Positions 22,101 through 39,266 of a DNA stretch of 64,000 nt are shown here, one piece after another. The position numbers were made by a program, and so were the translations under genes. Each line of letters opens with the position of its first letter. The stretch's first letter is position 1. The stretch comes from Diplonema papillatum (Eukaryota; Euglenozoa; Diplonemea; Diplonemida; Diplonemidae). The stretch covers positions 248,001 to 312,000 of the forward strand of contig JAPJBO010000001.1 in assembly GCA_030068145.1 (NCBI GenBank), in the 5' to 3' direction. Below the pieces are notes generated by a model that worked only from the letters and a program-made list of their open reading frames with translations, searched no databases and had not been told where the DNA came from.

Positions 22101-23292
22101 TCTCGGCTTCACCACCTGCTTTACCTTTAACCATACTTCAACACTCTTTCAATCTTGTACAGCAAAGCGATGGAGGCAGCAGCCGCGCAGCTATGGGCTC
22201 CACAATGCCACTCGGGGCACCCATCGAGACGGCACGTCCTGCAGGTATGTTGTGGTTGAAATGTTTTGAGGGGACCCTCGCCAAGAACTGTTTCCCAGAA
22301 ATACCTAGATCCGAATGTCTTGACAGCAGAAGATGACTAGGCTGGTGAGCGATTCCTTGGACACCTGTCGTCAGTTTTTCACCGATCCTGAACCTGTTAA
22401 CGATCGCTTGAATCGGGTCGGAAAGCCAGCTTTCATGACACGTCGCCAGCCCCGCAACAATCCATCCTTCCCATTTCGAACACAGGACCCACCCGAGACC
22501 ACGGCCCGCCGCTGGCCGAGCACCGCACCCCGCCCGGCGACCCGTGGGGTGCAGGTGGAGCCCGTCCGGTGACTGTCGAGCTCGCCCGTGACGACTTCCG
22601 CGCGCGTCCTCCGGCTGCCAGCCGCCCCGGCCAGCCGGGCGCGGGGGCCGGTGGTGGTGGGCTGCCCTACCACCACTTAATGCAAGCCAGCATCAAACAT
22701 GCATAAGAGGCAACAAGGTTCCCCCCGTGCATAAGACACAACAGTGTAGGGCCTGAACAATAAATCACGACCGAAGTTTAAGACTTTACCGACCCGCGAG
22801 AGCCTTCCAACACAATCCCCTAACACAGGACCCGCCCGAGACCACGGCCCGCCGCTGGCCGAGCACCGCGCGCCGCCCGGCGACCCGTGGGGTGCAGGTG
22901 GAGCCCGTCCGGTGACTGTCGAGCTCGCCCGCGACGACTTCCGCGCGCGTCCTCCGGCTGTCAGCCGCCCCGGCCAGCCGGGCGCGGGGCCCGGTGGTGG
23001 TGGGCTGCCGCACCCTCACCACCACCCCCCACACCCCCGGTTCGGTCCCGGCGGCGGTGCGCCGCGCGACGCGTCGCAGCCGCCGTCCGCGCACGGCTAC
23101 GGCCGCCCGGACGTGCCGCGCGGGATCTCGCCAGCGTTCTCGGCGGTGACCCACCCGTACTCGGCGTCGCCGTCGCCGGCGGTGCCGATGCAGCACGCGC
23201 AGGAGGAGTCGCTCGAAAAGCGCATCGCCCGGCTGTCGGCAGAGGTGGCCGCTTCGCGGGAGCGGGCCTCCCGGGAAGGTCGAGCGATGTAG
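16191..23292 (+). CDS. EF-hand / ADP-ribosyltransferase / coiled-coil / PDZ-like protein B (seven exons)
   Basis: Exons: 16191-17702, 18043-18237, 19352-20320, 20954-21086, 21327-21847, 22163-22244, 22829-23292; phases agree and the product is 1291 residues. Exons 1-3 parallel gene A: EF-hand loop DKDSDGKLSATE, coiled coil, then the transferase with ARGLAGLP, PAPSSCAFDRNVSEAYIKG and KYPKEAEMLIPPF (R, S, ExE all present). Exon 2 is 195 nt in both genes. Exon 3 ends in an Arg/Ser/Pro-rich region. Exons 4-5 encode a PDZ-like fold (VGLFWEGREDGNIYVKTVVE ... GLRLISVDAVPI), split by a phase-1 intron. A Pro-rich linker and a short C-terminal coiled coil follow. Gene A has no PDZ part. The exon 3-4 join is inferred from phase and donor quality; a separate downstream gene is the alternative. 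Confidence 0.8.
18967..19305 (+). repeat. 57-bp direct repeat and palindromic motifs in intron 2 of gene B
   Basis: Two adjacent copies of a 57-bp unit begin with gagctaaatacctactg (18967 and 19024). Each includes ACTGAAAATCAGT, a palindrome around AAA. Nearby, acgtactgatttcagcatgt (about 19238) is inverted as acgtgctgaaatcagtacgt (about 19282). Confidence 0.75.
20349..20490 (+). repeat. Dispersed repeat shared inverted with 47955-48085
   Basis: The segment with caattaatt, gtaaac, gaacgctggcagcgtgt and gcctaacgatcat-type strings is reverse-complemented after the coiled-coil gene at 47955-48085. It is non-coding and intronic here. Confidence 0.7.
22486..22706 (+). CDS. Alternative or decayed copy of the last exon of gene B
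   Basis: Bases 22486-22672 are nearly identical to the start of exon 7 (22829-23012), including the cacag acceptor and the phase. After the Gly-rich stretch the copy diverges, reads YHHLMQASIKHA and stops at 22704-22706. Spliced from exon 6 it would give a shorter C-terminus lacking the final coiled coil. It may be a pseudo-exon or a real alternative last exon. Confidence 0.55.
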
Positions 23293-26195
23293 GAAGGGGG
23301 CGCCCACTTGATCGTCGGGGCCAAGAACGTGCGAAGTCCTTGCAGGAAAAAAACCACCGGGCGTGCTGAGGCCCATCCGAAGCAGTAACAGTGCGTTGCG
23401 AGCTCCTGAGGCTTGTGGCCTGCTGACGACACCCCCCACGATTGCAACAGGTGCAGGTGCCATGCAGGCAATCGAGCGCTGATCACGGGCTCGTGTTACT
23501 TCATGACGTAGTCCGGTGGGAGAGTCAATGGTGATGAGGATGAGGTCAAGCTGGTCATTTCCAGGTCAGGGTTTGTCTCCCTCGCTTTCGCAAACCCGGT
23601 GCGGGTCCCTTGGACCGTTTCGGCTTCCGCTGGTTCGATGGGGCAGATGTCAAGCTGGTCCGATGTCAACTTTGCTTGCTTCGGCAGCGCGGCCTTCCTC
23701 GATCGCTTCAGTTTTTGCGTCTTCCCTGTCGAGTCTCCAGAGAAGCACAGTGCGCTTTGGACTCTTGCGGCTTGCGGTTGACGCGCCAACTCGCCATCAA
23801 GAGATTATATCAAGGGTATCCCATGGCAGAGCAGAACCTACGGCGGTGGAGTAACGAAGCTCGCTTGTGTCCCCTTCGGTTCAATCTGTCTAAGGACACA
23901 GCCACCACCATTGCACACAAGCAAGGCCAAAGGTGAAGAAAACGACGACACGGATCCACGGGTCGAGAACAGCTCGTTTCGTAAGCAGTCCACACTTTTC
24001 TTCCCGAGGACGACTCGGGTATTCGCAGCTCTTCTAACTTGAGTTGCAGGCTCACGTCACGCCAGCACCCCATGTACGCCGTTTCAAGCGCACACCAGCA
24101 CTGAAAAACGTACCGTGCTACACCAGAAGCGGGCCAATACAATGAAACCAATCCTTATTTATTTCTTACCTGTCAAGAGCTACGACTCACCATTCTCTCT
24201 TCTCCGCTAGAACCCCGCCCCATCCGCTTCCCCCCTCATAGATTGTCGATAGACTTGTTGTACCTTCGCACCCTTCGTTCCAAAGGAAAATTCATAACCA
24301 TCGTTCACCAGCCCTCCCGCCCCCCCCGCCACATTTCCCGCGATCCGAGAAGACGGTGTGGCGATCTTCGGCGACGAAAATGCGACCGTGCCCAGAGTGT
24401 CCACCCGCTTTGGGTGCGACAAGAGGGAAAGTGGGGGGCGATTCACTACCCCTTGAACGGCGGGTGCCACATTTCTTCCGTTTTCGGTCCGCTCACTCTT
24501 CCCCTCTCAATCTTCTGTGGGATGCGGGCTTGGTAGCCCGCTTTATCCCGAGAAGTCGGGACGCTCGTGGCTCGCTAACGTCCGATGCGCTCCTTGCTTC
24601 CAGTACCAGCAATCTTGCGGATTGCCGCACAGTGTATTGTGAAGGCTAAAAAGACAGGCGCTTCGTTTTGTTTGTGCGTGCCGGGTGATCGTTTTCCCAC
24701 TTGTATTTACCCTGTGTGTAAATTCAGGTAAGGAATTCTGATCAACCGCCAAAACACGCTGCCTACGTCTTTTCAGCCTGCACAATACATTGAAGGGCAA
24801 CCCGCAAGATTGTTCGTACTAAAAAGACACAGGCGGCGTCTTGTGGGGCTTTGGTGGTTGGGCACGTGGGATCAGAATCTCTAAACTGGAAACGAAGCAA
24901 GCTGGTCATTTTTTCCATCGGCACGCACTAACAAACCGAAGGGAAGTGCGCGAATAATTCCAATAAAGCAAAGCTCCTAGCCGGCGCAAGCCCGTACGAG
25001 CTTCCACCGTATCAGCTGACGGCCCCGGCTGTAACCAGTCAATTCCGGAGAAACAGCGCCCGCCATCGAAACTCGATGCCCACTTTGTAGGTTGTTCAAG
25101 CTGAGGGCACGTCCAAGTATTTTCTTCGTCTTCTTTTCCCTCCCTGCCAACTCGTGGGTCCATATAGACACGTCTTGTTTCCAATTCAATGCCGTTCATC
25201 GCGGCACGGTTGTATCTCGTTTTTCCCTCCCCCCGCCCAGTCCACCCGCACGCCGCCGCCTGCGGTTGACTGTAGATAGCATGCCTTTTCGTGAAAGTAC
25301 TTTCCAGCACCCTCGCATTTTGAAGAAACCTTGCTGGCAGGGATGCAGGGCGACGCTGGCTTCGGTGGACGAGAGCGCTCCGAGCTTTGTGTCGCAGAGA
25401 GGCAGCCTTCGTAGAATCGACCGATCTGTAGAAAATGGAAGACGCACTTACGACAACGACGTCCTCGAAATCTCTGCGCCACACGTTTTGTATTCTTTTG
25501 GACTAGGAACAGGCAAGAAATATATGGGATGGATGCTATGGATGATGCATGATAATATCGTGGCTCTTCTGTTGCAAGCCGCGCGAAGAGCAGAGATTCC
25601 GTCAGCTAATCTAGAACTTCAGGGGGCCCTCTGGGACATGGAGAAGCCAACGCGGAACTTGAAAAGTTGAAAATCCATTGCTCATTTCGGCCTTCCGGCA
25701 CCTGACTGCAACTTTAGCCAGGGCTGGCCTATCCATGGTGCGCTTGACTTTACCGGAACTGAAGATCGGGCAAGGTATCAGGGCTCGGAGCTGCTGCTAA
25801 ATGCTGAGCAGAGGTTGACTTTGGAATAGGCCACGACTACCCCATCCCTGTTCCTCCCAAGGAGCCGCCCAGGATCCAGCCCGGCCCATGGGGCTTCAGC
25901 GCCAAGCGTCCGAGGTGACGCGCCTTGATGCCTCCGTTTAGGAAATCGGTAGTCACTCTGCGCATGTACACTTGCACTTGCAAAGGGAACTGTCGCAACC
26001 ACCAGACACCAAGCCGAGTACTCTAGTGAATTTAGGTGATGCTAGCGATGCGGGCTGAATCTCGGAACTGATACAGAATACCCGCGCGATCGCTCATCGA
26101 CGCATAAAAAGGGCTCTAAAGAACCGGCTAACCTTGAAACCCACGTGAACCAGGGACGGGGGGACCGTGCACGACATCGTGCCGGCGTGTAAAGC
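23293..26195. other. Long stretch without a supported gene; holds a MITE-like element at 24600-24835
   Basis: Frames on both strands (for example - strand 23496-23789, rich in Lys/Ser/Thr, and + 25092-25670) have no recognisable domains. At about 24600-24665 the string caatcttgcggattgccg ... tattgtgaaggctaaaaag is inverted at about 24765-24835, making a 235-bp inverted-repeat element. Related sequence recurs at 49615-49790 and in part at 46520-46620. The - strand frame at 23496-23789 could be the last exon of an unrecognised gene. Confidence 0.5.
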
Positions 26196-26546
26196 ATGGC
26201 TAATGTTCGCGTCACGAGTGCGTTCTACGGCGCACCGGCGACTTCGCAGTGGCCGTCGGTGCCGTGGTACCTGCTGATGCTCGGGTTTTCGGGAGCTACG
26301 GCCGGCTCGCTGCTTGAGTACAAGTCGATGTTGACAAGCGGGGTTCGGAGTCAAGGCTTCACCTACCGGCGGCGGGCCGTCATCGAAGAGGCGCAGCACA
26401 TTGGGCTCGGGTTCTGGAACATATCGTACTCGTACCGGGTGGGCCCAAAACTGTTATCGGCGCGTCGGGTTTGCGGAAGTATGCACACTTGGACAACCTC
26501 CCTCCTACAGAAAAAGACTATAAACCCCCCGGATCTCTCTAAGTGA
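26196..26546 (+). CDS. Hypothetical small protein with one membrane segment
   Basis: The ATG at 26196 opens a frame reading MANVRVTSAFYG, then a hydrophobic stretch (VPWYLLMLGFSGATAGSLL, about residues 28-46), then a polar basic region (RRRAVIEE) and GLGFWN. The last residues before the stop at 26544-26546 look less protein-like, so the exon may end near 26440. Small size and a single central membrane segment recall accessory subunits of inner-membrane complexes, but I cannot name a family. It lies 0.5 kb before another small gene. Confidence 0.5.
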   Translation: MANVRVTSAFYGAPATSQWPSVPWYLLMLGFSGATAGSLLEYKSMLTSGVRSQGFTYRRRAVIEEAQHIGLGFWNISYSYRVGPKLLSARRVCGSMHTWTTSLLQKKTINPPDLSK

Positions 26547-26627
26547 ACTTGCACTGTAAAGTGGAGTTGCCAGCTTCCGACGATAGTCGACAGATCACGG
26601 CCGGCGTTTCACCTCCCGCAACCCTGT

Positions 26628-26760
26628 GCATACTTTGTTTGGGCGCACTTCCTTAAAACCTGTTTTGTTCATCTAACGGGAGTGAGGATAGTACGGATAG
26701 TACGCTGCCATCGATCGGTTTTTGTTCTTGGCAAAATTGCATTTGTTAGACACAAAAACA
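26628..26760 (+). repeat. Dispersed repeat shared inverted with 52160-52275
   Basis: The strings cctgttttgttcatctaacg, ggatagtacg and gatcggtttttgttcttg reappear reverse-complemented upstream of the second SOUL gene. Confidence 0.75.
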
Positions 26761-27063
26761 GGGGGGAAAGCGTAGTCTAGCGATTGGGCACGATACTGCC
26801 TCTTTGTATGTTTGATGCGAGCATCAAAGCCTTCTTTTTTCGCGGGGTGTGCAGGGGGTTACTTTATTTCCTTCCCCTTTTTTTTTCCCCCACGGTGATT
26901 TTGGACGTTGTGATGCAGAGTAGTTCTTGCAAGAGGAATAGTTGAGCAGACTCCCTCTGTATCGTGACGTGTCACCTGCTACGAGTAATGTTATGGGGCT
27001 TTCCAAGAACCGACAAGGAAGCCCCCAAGTTTTGGCAGGGGGGAAAACAAAATACGAGTTCGC

Positions 27064-34275
<7,212 letters not shown>

Positions 34276-34317
34276 ACACGGGCAGACTCCAGCTCCTTCG
34301 GTTCGGCCAACGGCAAC

Positions 34318-34470
34318 GTGCGGCGGCGGCTGATCCGCATGCTGGTTCCACACGCTGCACCGACCAACAAGGGATCACGCTGCTGCGCAAAGGGGAAATG
34401 CACAACCTCACGGGACAGGCGGGCCCGAGCCTGGTGGACGCGTTGTCGGCCGGCCGGTCGTGATGTGTCT
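34318..34470 (+). pseudogene. Partial, frameshifted copy of exon 2 of the 27064 gene
   Basis: Bases 34318-34460 match 33928-34065 (cggcggctgatccg, aagggatcacgctgctgcgc, ggtggacgcg) with small deletions that break the frame. No start or stop context; a local duplication remnant. Confidence 0.85.
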
Positions 34471-34700
34471 CTGATCTCCAATGGGTCCTGCTCGGAGCCC
34501 GGCGGCTGCTGCTTCTGCCGGTACGGCTCGGACGAAGGCACGGAAGTGCGAAACCGGTCTGTCGAGCATTTGTCGACGCGCAACCGATGAAGCCGAGCAG
34601 ACGAAGGAGAAGAGGAACGCCAAGCGCGCGCGCGCGCCTGAACGCGACGTACACGAGACGAGTTGAAGAGACGAAAGTATGACAACTCACGTGCGAAGCA

Positions 34701-35111
34701 ATGGCCGCGACGCCGACGCCGACGCCGACGGCTGTCGTCGGTGGTGCGCACCGCCAGTCGTTGCCCGATGTTGCCGAGCCCGCTCTGCCCGCCTTGGGTG
34801 GCTCCAGGGTGGCCTGGGGAACAACTGAAGCGTTCTGGTTTCCTCGCACTGGCGGCATCGTCGTGAAACCGCGTCCCTCTTTTGCCGAGGCAAGTCTAGC
34901 GACAAGGAACAAGCAGGAAACGCCCCCAGTGCCAAAGAACTTCAAGTGCAGGAGAAGGAAGACATGGGGTTCCCACCGCAGCACAGTGCCGCTTTCCTTC
35001 TTCTGTGGCTGGCGGCCTGTCCCAATCTCTCATCGTATACCCTTTACTGTTCGGCCCGCTACGCTTTTGATGCATGAGGGATTCGAAGCCGAGCGCTTCC
35101 CGCGACCTTAG
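34701..35111 (+). CDS. Hypothetical protein (136 aa)
   Basis: The frame from the ATG at 34701 (MAATPTPTPTAVVGG) encodes a Thr/Pro repeat, a middle part with WGTTEAFWFPRTGG and a basic patch (KCRRRKTWGS). The first 90 residues look coding; the final 40 are less convincing, so a splice site may be missed. No family recognised. Confidence 0.35.
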   Translation: MAATPTPTPTAVVGGAHRQSLPDVAEPALPALGGSRVAWGTTEAFWFPRTGGIVVKPRPSFAEASLATRNKQETPPVPKNFKCRRRKTWGSHRSTVPLSFFCGWRPVPISHRIPFTVRPATLLMHEGFEAERFPRP

Positions 35112-35957
35112 GCGGCGTTTCGCTGCGATTGAGAAGTGTTCAGACCCCTTTCAACAAGACTTCTAACACGATGTAACGCGGGCGGGCACCTCAACACAAT
35201 GTGTTGTCGACAACGAACAAGTACAATAATAAAGCACACCCACGCCTCGCCAGACGTGGAGCACGAACACCCGGGGATAGCCATTGCTGGCCAGCAGAGT
35301 AGTCCCGAGCTCTCTTCTCAGTGACACCAAAAAATCACCATTGGCCTTACGCCAATCTTCTTCTTCTTCTTCTTCTTGTTCCTTCGAAGGTGGCTTCTAC
35401 TGGCCTGCGGTCTTACCAGACAGACCTTCTGAAATGCACACACACGAGTCCGAGAGGCGAGGCACCTAGTCAACCATATCTTCGGCGAATTTATTCCATC
35501 CACCAGATGATGTCTTCAACCGGGCCCATACAAGTGCGAATTGTCGGCGGGCGAAACATACCGAGGAGCCCTGTTGTTCCGAGGGTTTGAGTCTTGTGGC
35601 CGGTTCAGATGATGATGTACGGTTATGCCGTTCTGACCAGTGCAACCTCATGCCGTCACGCATTGGCCGTCGATGCTCACTACTGCTGATAGCTACCCAG
35701 ATCGGCGCCGCCGATCCGGGTAGCTAGATTATTGTTTCCAGTCAACGGATCACTTGAAACCGATGCGAACAAGTCCGAACGATGTGTCATCTTGTTAGCA
35801 TGCATCCCTGGGAACTGGGGGGTTGCCAACACTGAGTCATACCATGCGCGTGATGCAGTGCCACTCCCGGATGTAGTGCAGCTCCAGGGCAACACGTGTG
35901 GCGGACTCTGAGGTGCCCCAGAGCTACCGCCACCCCCGTGCAAAATTCACATGATAT
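35112..35957. other. No gene recognised
   Basis: Only short overlapping frames and a small (CTT)n run near 35360. A 9-bp palindromic pair around gatcggcgccgccgatc sits near 35700. Confidence 0.4.
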
Positions 35958-36162
35958 TTTTGTATGAGCACCTGCTTTGTAGGAAATACTTGAGGAGGCT
36001 GCCAGCTGCAAAAGATCAAAGGAGGTAAATGTGCTGTAGCCCACACGACACACAGGTGAATCTGGGTTTAGTGGCGGGCGTCAGCGTTCAACAAAAAAGA
36101 CCCACTTTGTAGTTGTTGTTTCTCCCCCTCTAGCCTGGCACAAGGCAGCCCCTCGAGTATTT
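35958..36162 (-). repeat. Dispersed repeat core, copy 3, fused to U2 sequence
   Basis: Read on the minus strand, this copy begins AATACTCGAGGGG at about 36162 immediately after U2-derived sequence and runs to GCAGGTGCTCATAC near 35960. It matches the other cores over its whole length except a short deletion after ctgccttgtgc. Confidence 0.85.
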
Positions 36163-36246
36163 CTGCACACAAGTGTGCTGTATCAGATATTAAGCTGATA
36201 AGAACAGATACTACACTTGATCTTAGCCAAAAGACCGAGAAGGTAT
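36163..36246 (-). ncRNA. U2 snRNA 5' domain (gene fragment or chimera)
   Basis: The minus strand reads ATACCTTCTCGG, then TTTTGGCTAAGATCAAG, the branch-point recognition region GTGTAGTATCTGTT, and the stem IIa sequence TTATCAG ... AATATCTGATA, all nearly identical to U2 snRNA of other eukaryotes. A GCACACTTGTGTGC hairpin follows in the place of stem IIb. The expected Sm site and 3' stem-loops are not there: sequence passes straight into the dispersed repeat. The identity as U2 sequence is firm. Whether it is a working gene with an unusual 3' half, a retro-pseudogene, or the head of a SINE is open. Confidence 0.85.
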
Positions 36247-36480
36247 GCCCAGAATCAGGAGAAAGCAAACGCAGGTTGTGGAAGATCAAGCGCGGATGAT
36301 GCGTGAGCCCATGATCAAGACGAAAAAAGAGAACCGCGGGAGACACACCCGATCAGGCTTGGGTGCGTCCGACCCATTTGGACCCCAAACGTGGGCATCT
36401 GTCAGAAATAAAGCCCGAAGTAGGGGTGGCCTCTGGCTGAGGGGTTGGGAGGGGAGGGGGAAGGCCGGCACGGCTGAACA

Positions 36481-39266
36481 ATGACAGTCACCCTGCGGCA
36501 GCTCAATTTCCTGCGGCTCAGCCGGGACGCCATACAAAAATGGTTGAAGGACCCCGAGTTCGCGTCCATCATGAAGGGGCTGTACTGTCGCATCGTCGTC
36601 CGCGACTCGACGGGCAACAAGTTCTACCGCATCTGCCGGGTGGAGGGCATGACACAGAACGCCCGGGAAAAGGAGAAGGACTCTTGCAGCATGGAGCTCT
36701 CCTACGGCTCGACGACGAAGTCTTTCAACTTGGACTTCGTCTCCAACGGCCCGTTCCAGCAAGAAGAACTCGACCAGTACGTGCAAATCATGAAGGACGA
36801 TGGTATGGGGCTTCCCTGTGTGTAAATATGAGGCTCGTTTTCGACGGTTTTAGATCTATATCTAGTTGACTCAAGAGGTTGTCGACAATGAAGAACGTGA
36901 GAACGACTGCAACCGCTGACTGAATTTCGGAATTTTTCAAGATATCCCGAGGAATTCGCGTAGATCGTCCTTCAGACACCGATCCTCCCCGTCACCAGGA
37001 GTGATGAAGTCGTCAAAGTAGGCTACTACAGAATTCTCCGAACCACCTTGCAGAGGACCGTGGCCAACGCGTTGTATTGCGGCGCCTGCACCATTGGCTG
37101 CAGAGTATGCGAGCCAGCACGGTGCTAAAGATTCTGTTTCCGCAAACATTCAATCGGCAAGTCTTCAACTGCCTAAGCCGGCAAGAGTTTATTAGAGGAG
37201 TTGCAATGCTGCATGTTTGACGAAATGGTCGGCAACGTACCCCACAGGTGTCGATATGGTGCTTCCCTCCGAGGTTGAGGACAAGTCCAAGCTGATGCGG
37301 CAGTTCGTGGAGAAGAATAAGAAGGCAGTATGCTTTCACTTCTAAAAGCAAAAACAAAATTCTGCAATCATTTCTGAAGCTGAACCGCCCGAGTCGGTGT
37401 GGGCGACCGGATACTCCCCGGAGAGATGGTCCCTGCTAACTCAGGCGGACACGTCGCAAATTAGCCTGGGGTCGGTCACGTTATTCACAAACTTGGCCAA
37501 AGGGAACGTGTGCACGTCTAACACCGCCAGACTCCCAGCAGTGGTCCCCTCGAGACTCTAATGTCCCCGGACCTTGACACCTCAATAAATGCAGAAAGGG
37601 TTGGTACATCCGCGCAACTATTTCCCCCGAATCCACAGGAGGACAAAAATCGCGCGAAGCCCGAGGAGCGAAGAGAGATCAAGGAGGAAAAGGACGAGGA
37701 GATGCCGGGCAAAGAAAAGGAAAAAGAGAAAGAGACCGAGAAGGAGAAGGAGAAGGAGAAAGAGAAAGAGAAGGAGAGGGAGAGGGAGAGAGAGAAGGAA
37801 AAGGAGAGAGAATCGAAGAAGCGCCCCAGGGAGGAGCGAGAGAAGGACGATGGCGTTGAAAAGGAGATCCGTGACTTGAAGAGCAAACTCACTGACGTCC
37901 AGCACAAATGCGCAACGAAAGACCGACAGATTGAGTATGCCTCTCCCTCGCACCCCCCCACTCTGCATTAGCGCTGAACCCGACACAGCGATGTGATGCG
38001 AGTCTGGTCTGTCAGTGTTTGTCTCTCTTAGAGACAAGCAGTCGTATCGTGGACTATCACCTGGGACTAGTCTGTGCAGGGTGAACTACCAACAGGGATA
38101 TTCCCAGCGGAAATCGTGTGAGGAAGCAGCTTGCGAGCTGAACCCCAAAAGTCACACAACTTGGCCCGCCGAATGTGTCTGTGTCAAAGAACCGAGGCAC
38201 GCAGACACGATGGTGAGCGTGTATTATTCCAAGGCATGTGTCCTCGGGCGTCCTCTCACGGCGCAAACAACTTCCACGTGCACAACCATTATTATTGGTA
38301 CCCTCAAATGACTCCACTTGCGCAGCGATCTGCGGTATGAGCTTGATCGGCTGGAGCGTGCTGTTGACAAGACGAAGAGTGAGACTAAAATTCTGGAAGG
38401 CGGCTTGACCACGGAACGAGACGTGCAGCGCCTCACCAACCTCAAGGTGAAGGAAATGGACGTCGTCATCAAGATGCAAGCGAATCTCATCAGCGCCTTG
38501 CAAGAGCAACTGGACGCAGAGAGAGAACTTCAGATGTCCATCGCAGTATGCACTTTGTTCCTCGGGGAGGGGGTCCCAACTCGAAGGGGGTATTTTATTG
38601 ATACCAAACAAAAATGGGTCTGTTTTCTCACTCAGAAGCCAGCTGCCTGGAAAATCACGTGTGGCGCATTTGTGCGTGCAGACGGACTGGACTGAGAAAA
38701 GAGCGAAACTGGCACGTAAAGGCAACAAGGAAATGCTCGAAAAGGAAGCATTCTGGCTGGGCACCAGGATAACCGCTGTGTGTTATTGCACTCACAACGG
38801 GGGGCGTTCATCGAGAAATCACCCAATCTGCCAATCTTGAGATCGTTCTGGCCTACTACACTTAATACCCGTGAGAGCCACATTCGGCCGCATGCTCCAC
38901 GTCTGGTGATGTCGTTCCGTAAAGTCCTTTCCGTTTCAGCCTTGCGATCTTACTGTGCATCGAGCAGCCGTCACAGAAGAACGAAGTGGTGTTGTGCGCT
39001 GAAACAAGAAAAAAAGAGAGGGCCGCCCCTCCATGGGTTCATCCCCAACAGAAGGAGTGAGGAGTCTTCTCCCTTCCTTTTTACTTCCTTCTCCACTTTG
39101 TCTTCTCCCAAGAAAACTTGATGCTAGTATCAAGCATGCAGTAAAGGTAGACAACACTTCCTAAACATTACTCTGAGCAAAATCCTCGCAGAAGAAGCGG
39201 AAGCAGATAAGCGTCAAGTACAAGGAGTTGAAGACGCAGATCGACGAGAAGCCTGTCATGTTCTAA
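36481..39266 (+). CDS. RTF1: RTF1-like protein, Plus3 domain (Paf1 complex), five exons
   Basis: Exons: 36481-36802, 37248-37327, 37639-37934, 38326-38545, 39192-39266; phases agree and the product is 330 residues. Exon 1 encodes the Plus3 domain: LRLSRDAIQKWL, GLYCRIVVRDSTGNKFYRI, then FNLDFVSNGPFQQEEL, matching RTF1 (L-S-R ... FVSN-x-x-F-x-x-E). Exon 3 is a Lys/Glu/Arg repeat (about 37715-37830). Exon 4 is a coiled coil and the C-terminus is basic (KKRKQISVKYKEL). In other eukaryotes Plus3 binds phosphorylated SPT5 and tethers the Paf1 complex to elongating RNA polymerase II. The protein is short; the usual N-terminal half is missing or lies in unrecognised upstream exons, so the start is tentative. 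Confidence 0.8.

Noticed and set aside
25092-25670. 192-codon frame, possible gene
   Set aside because: Opposite strand is open over nearly the same span and no family motif is visible; could not be supported.
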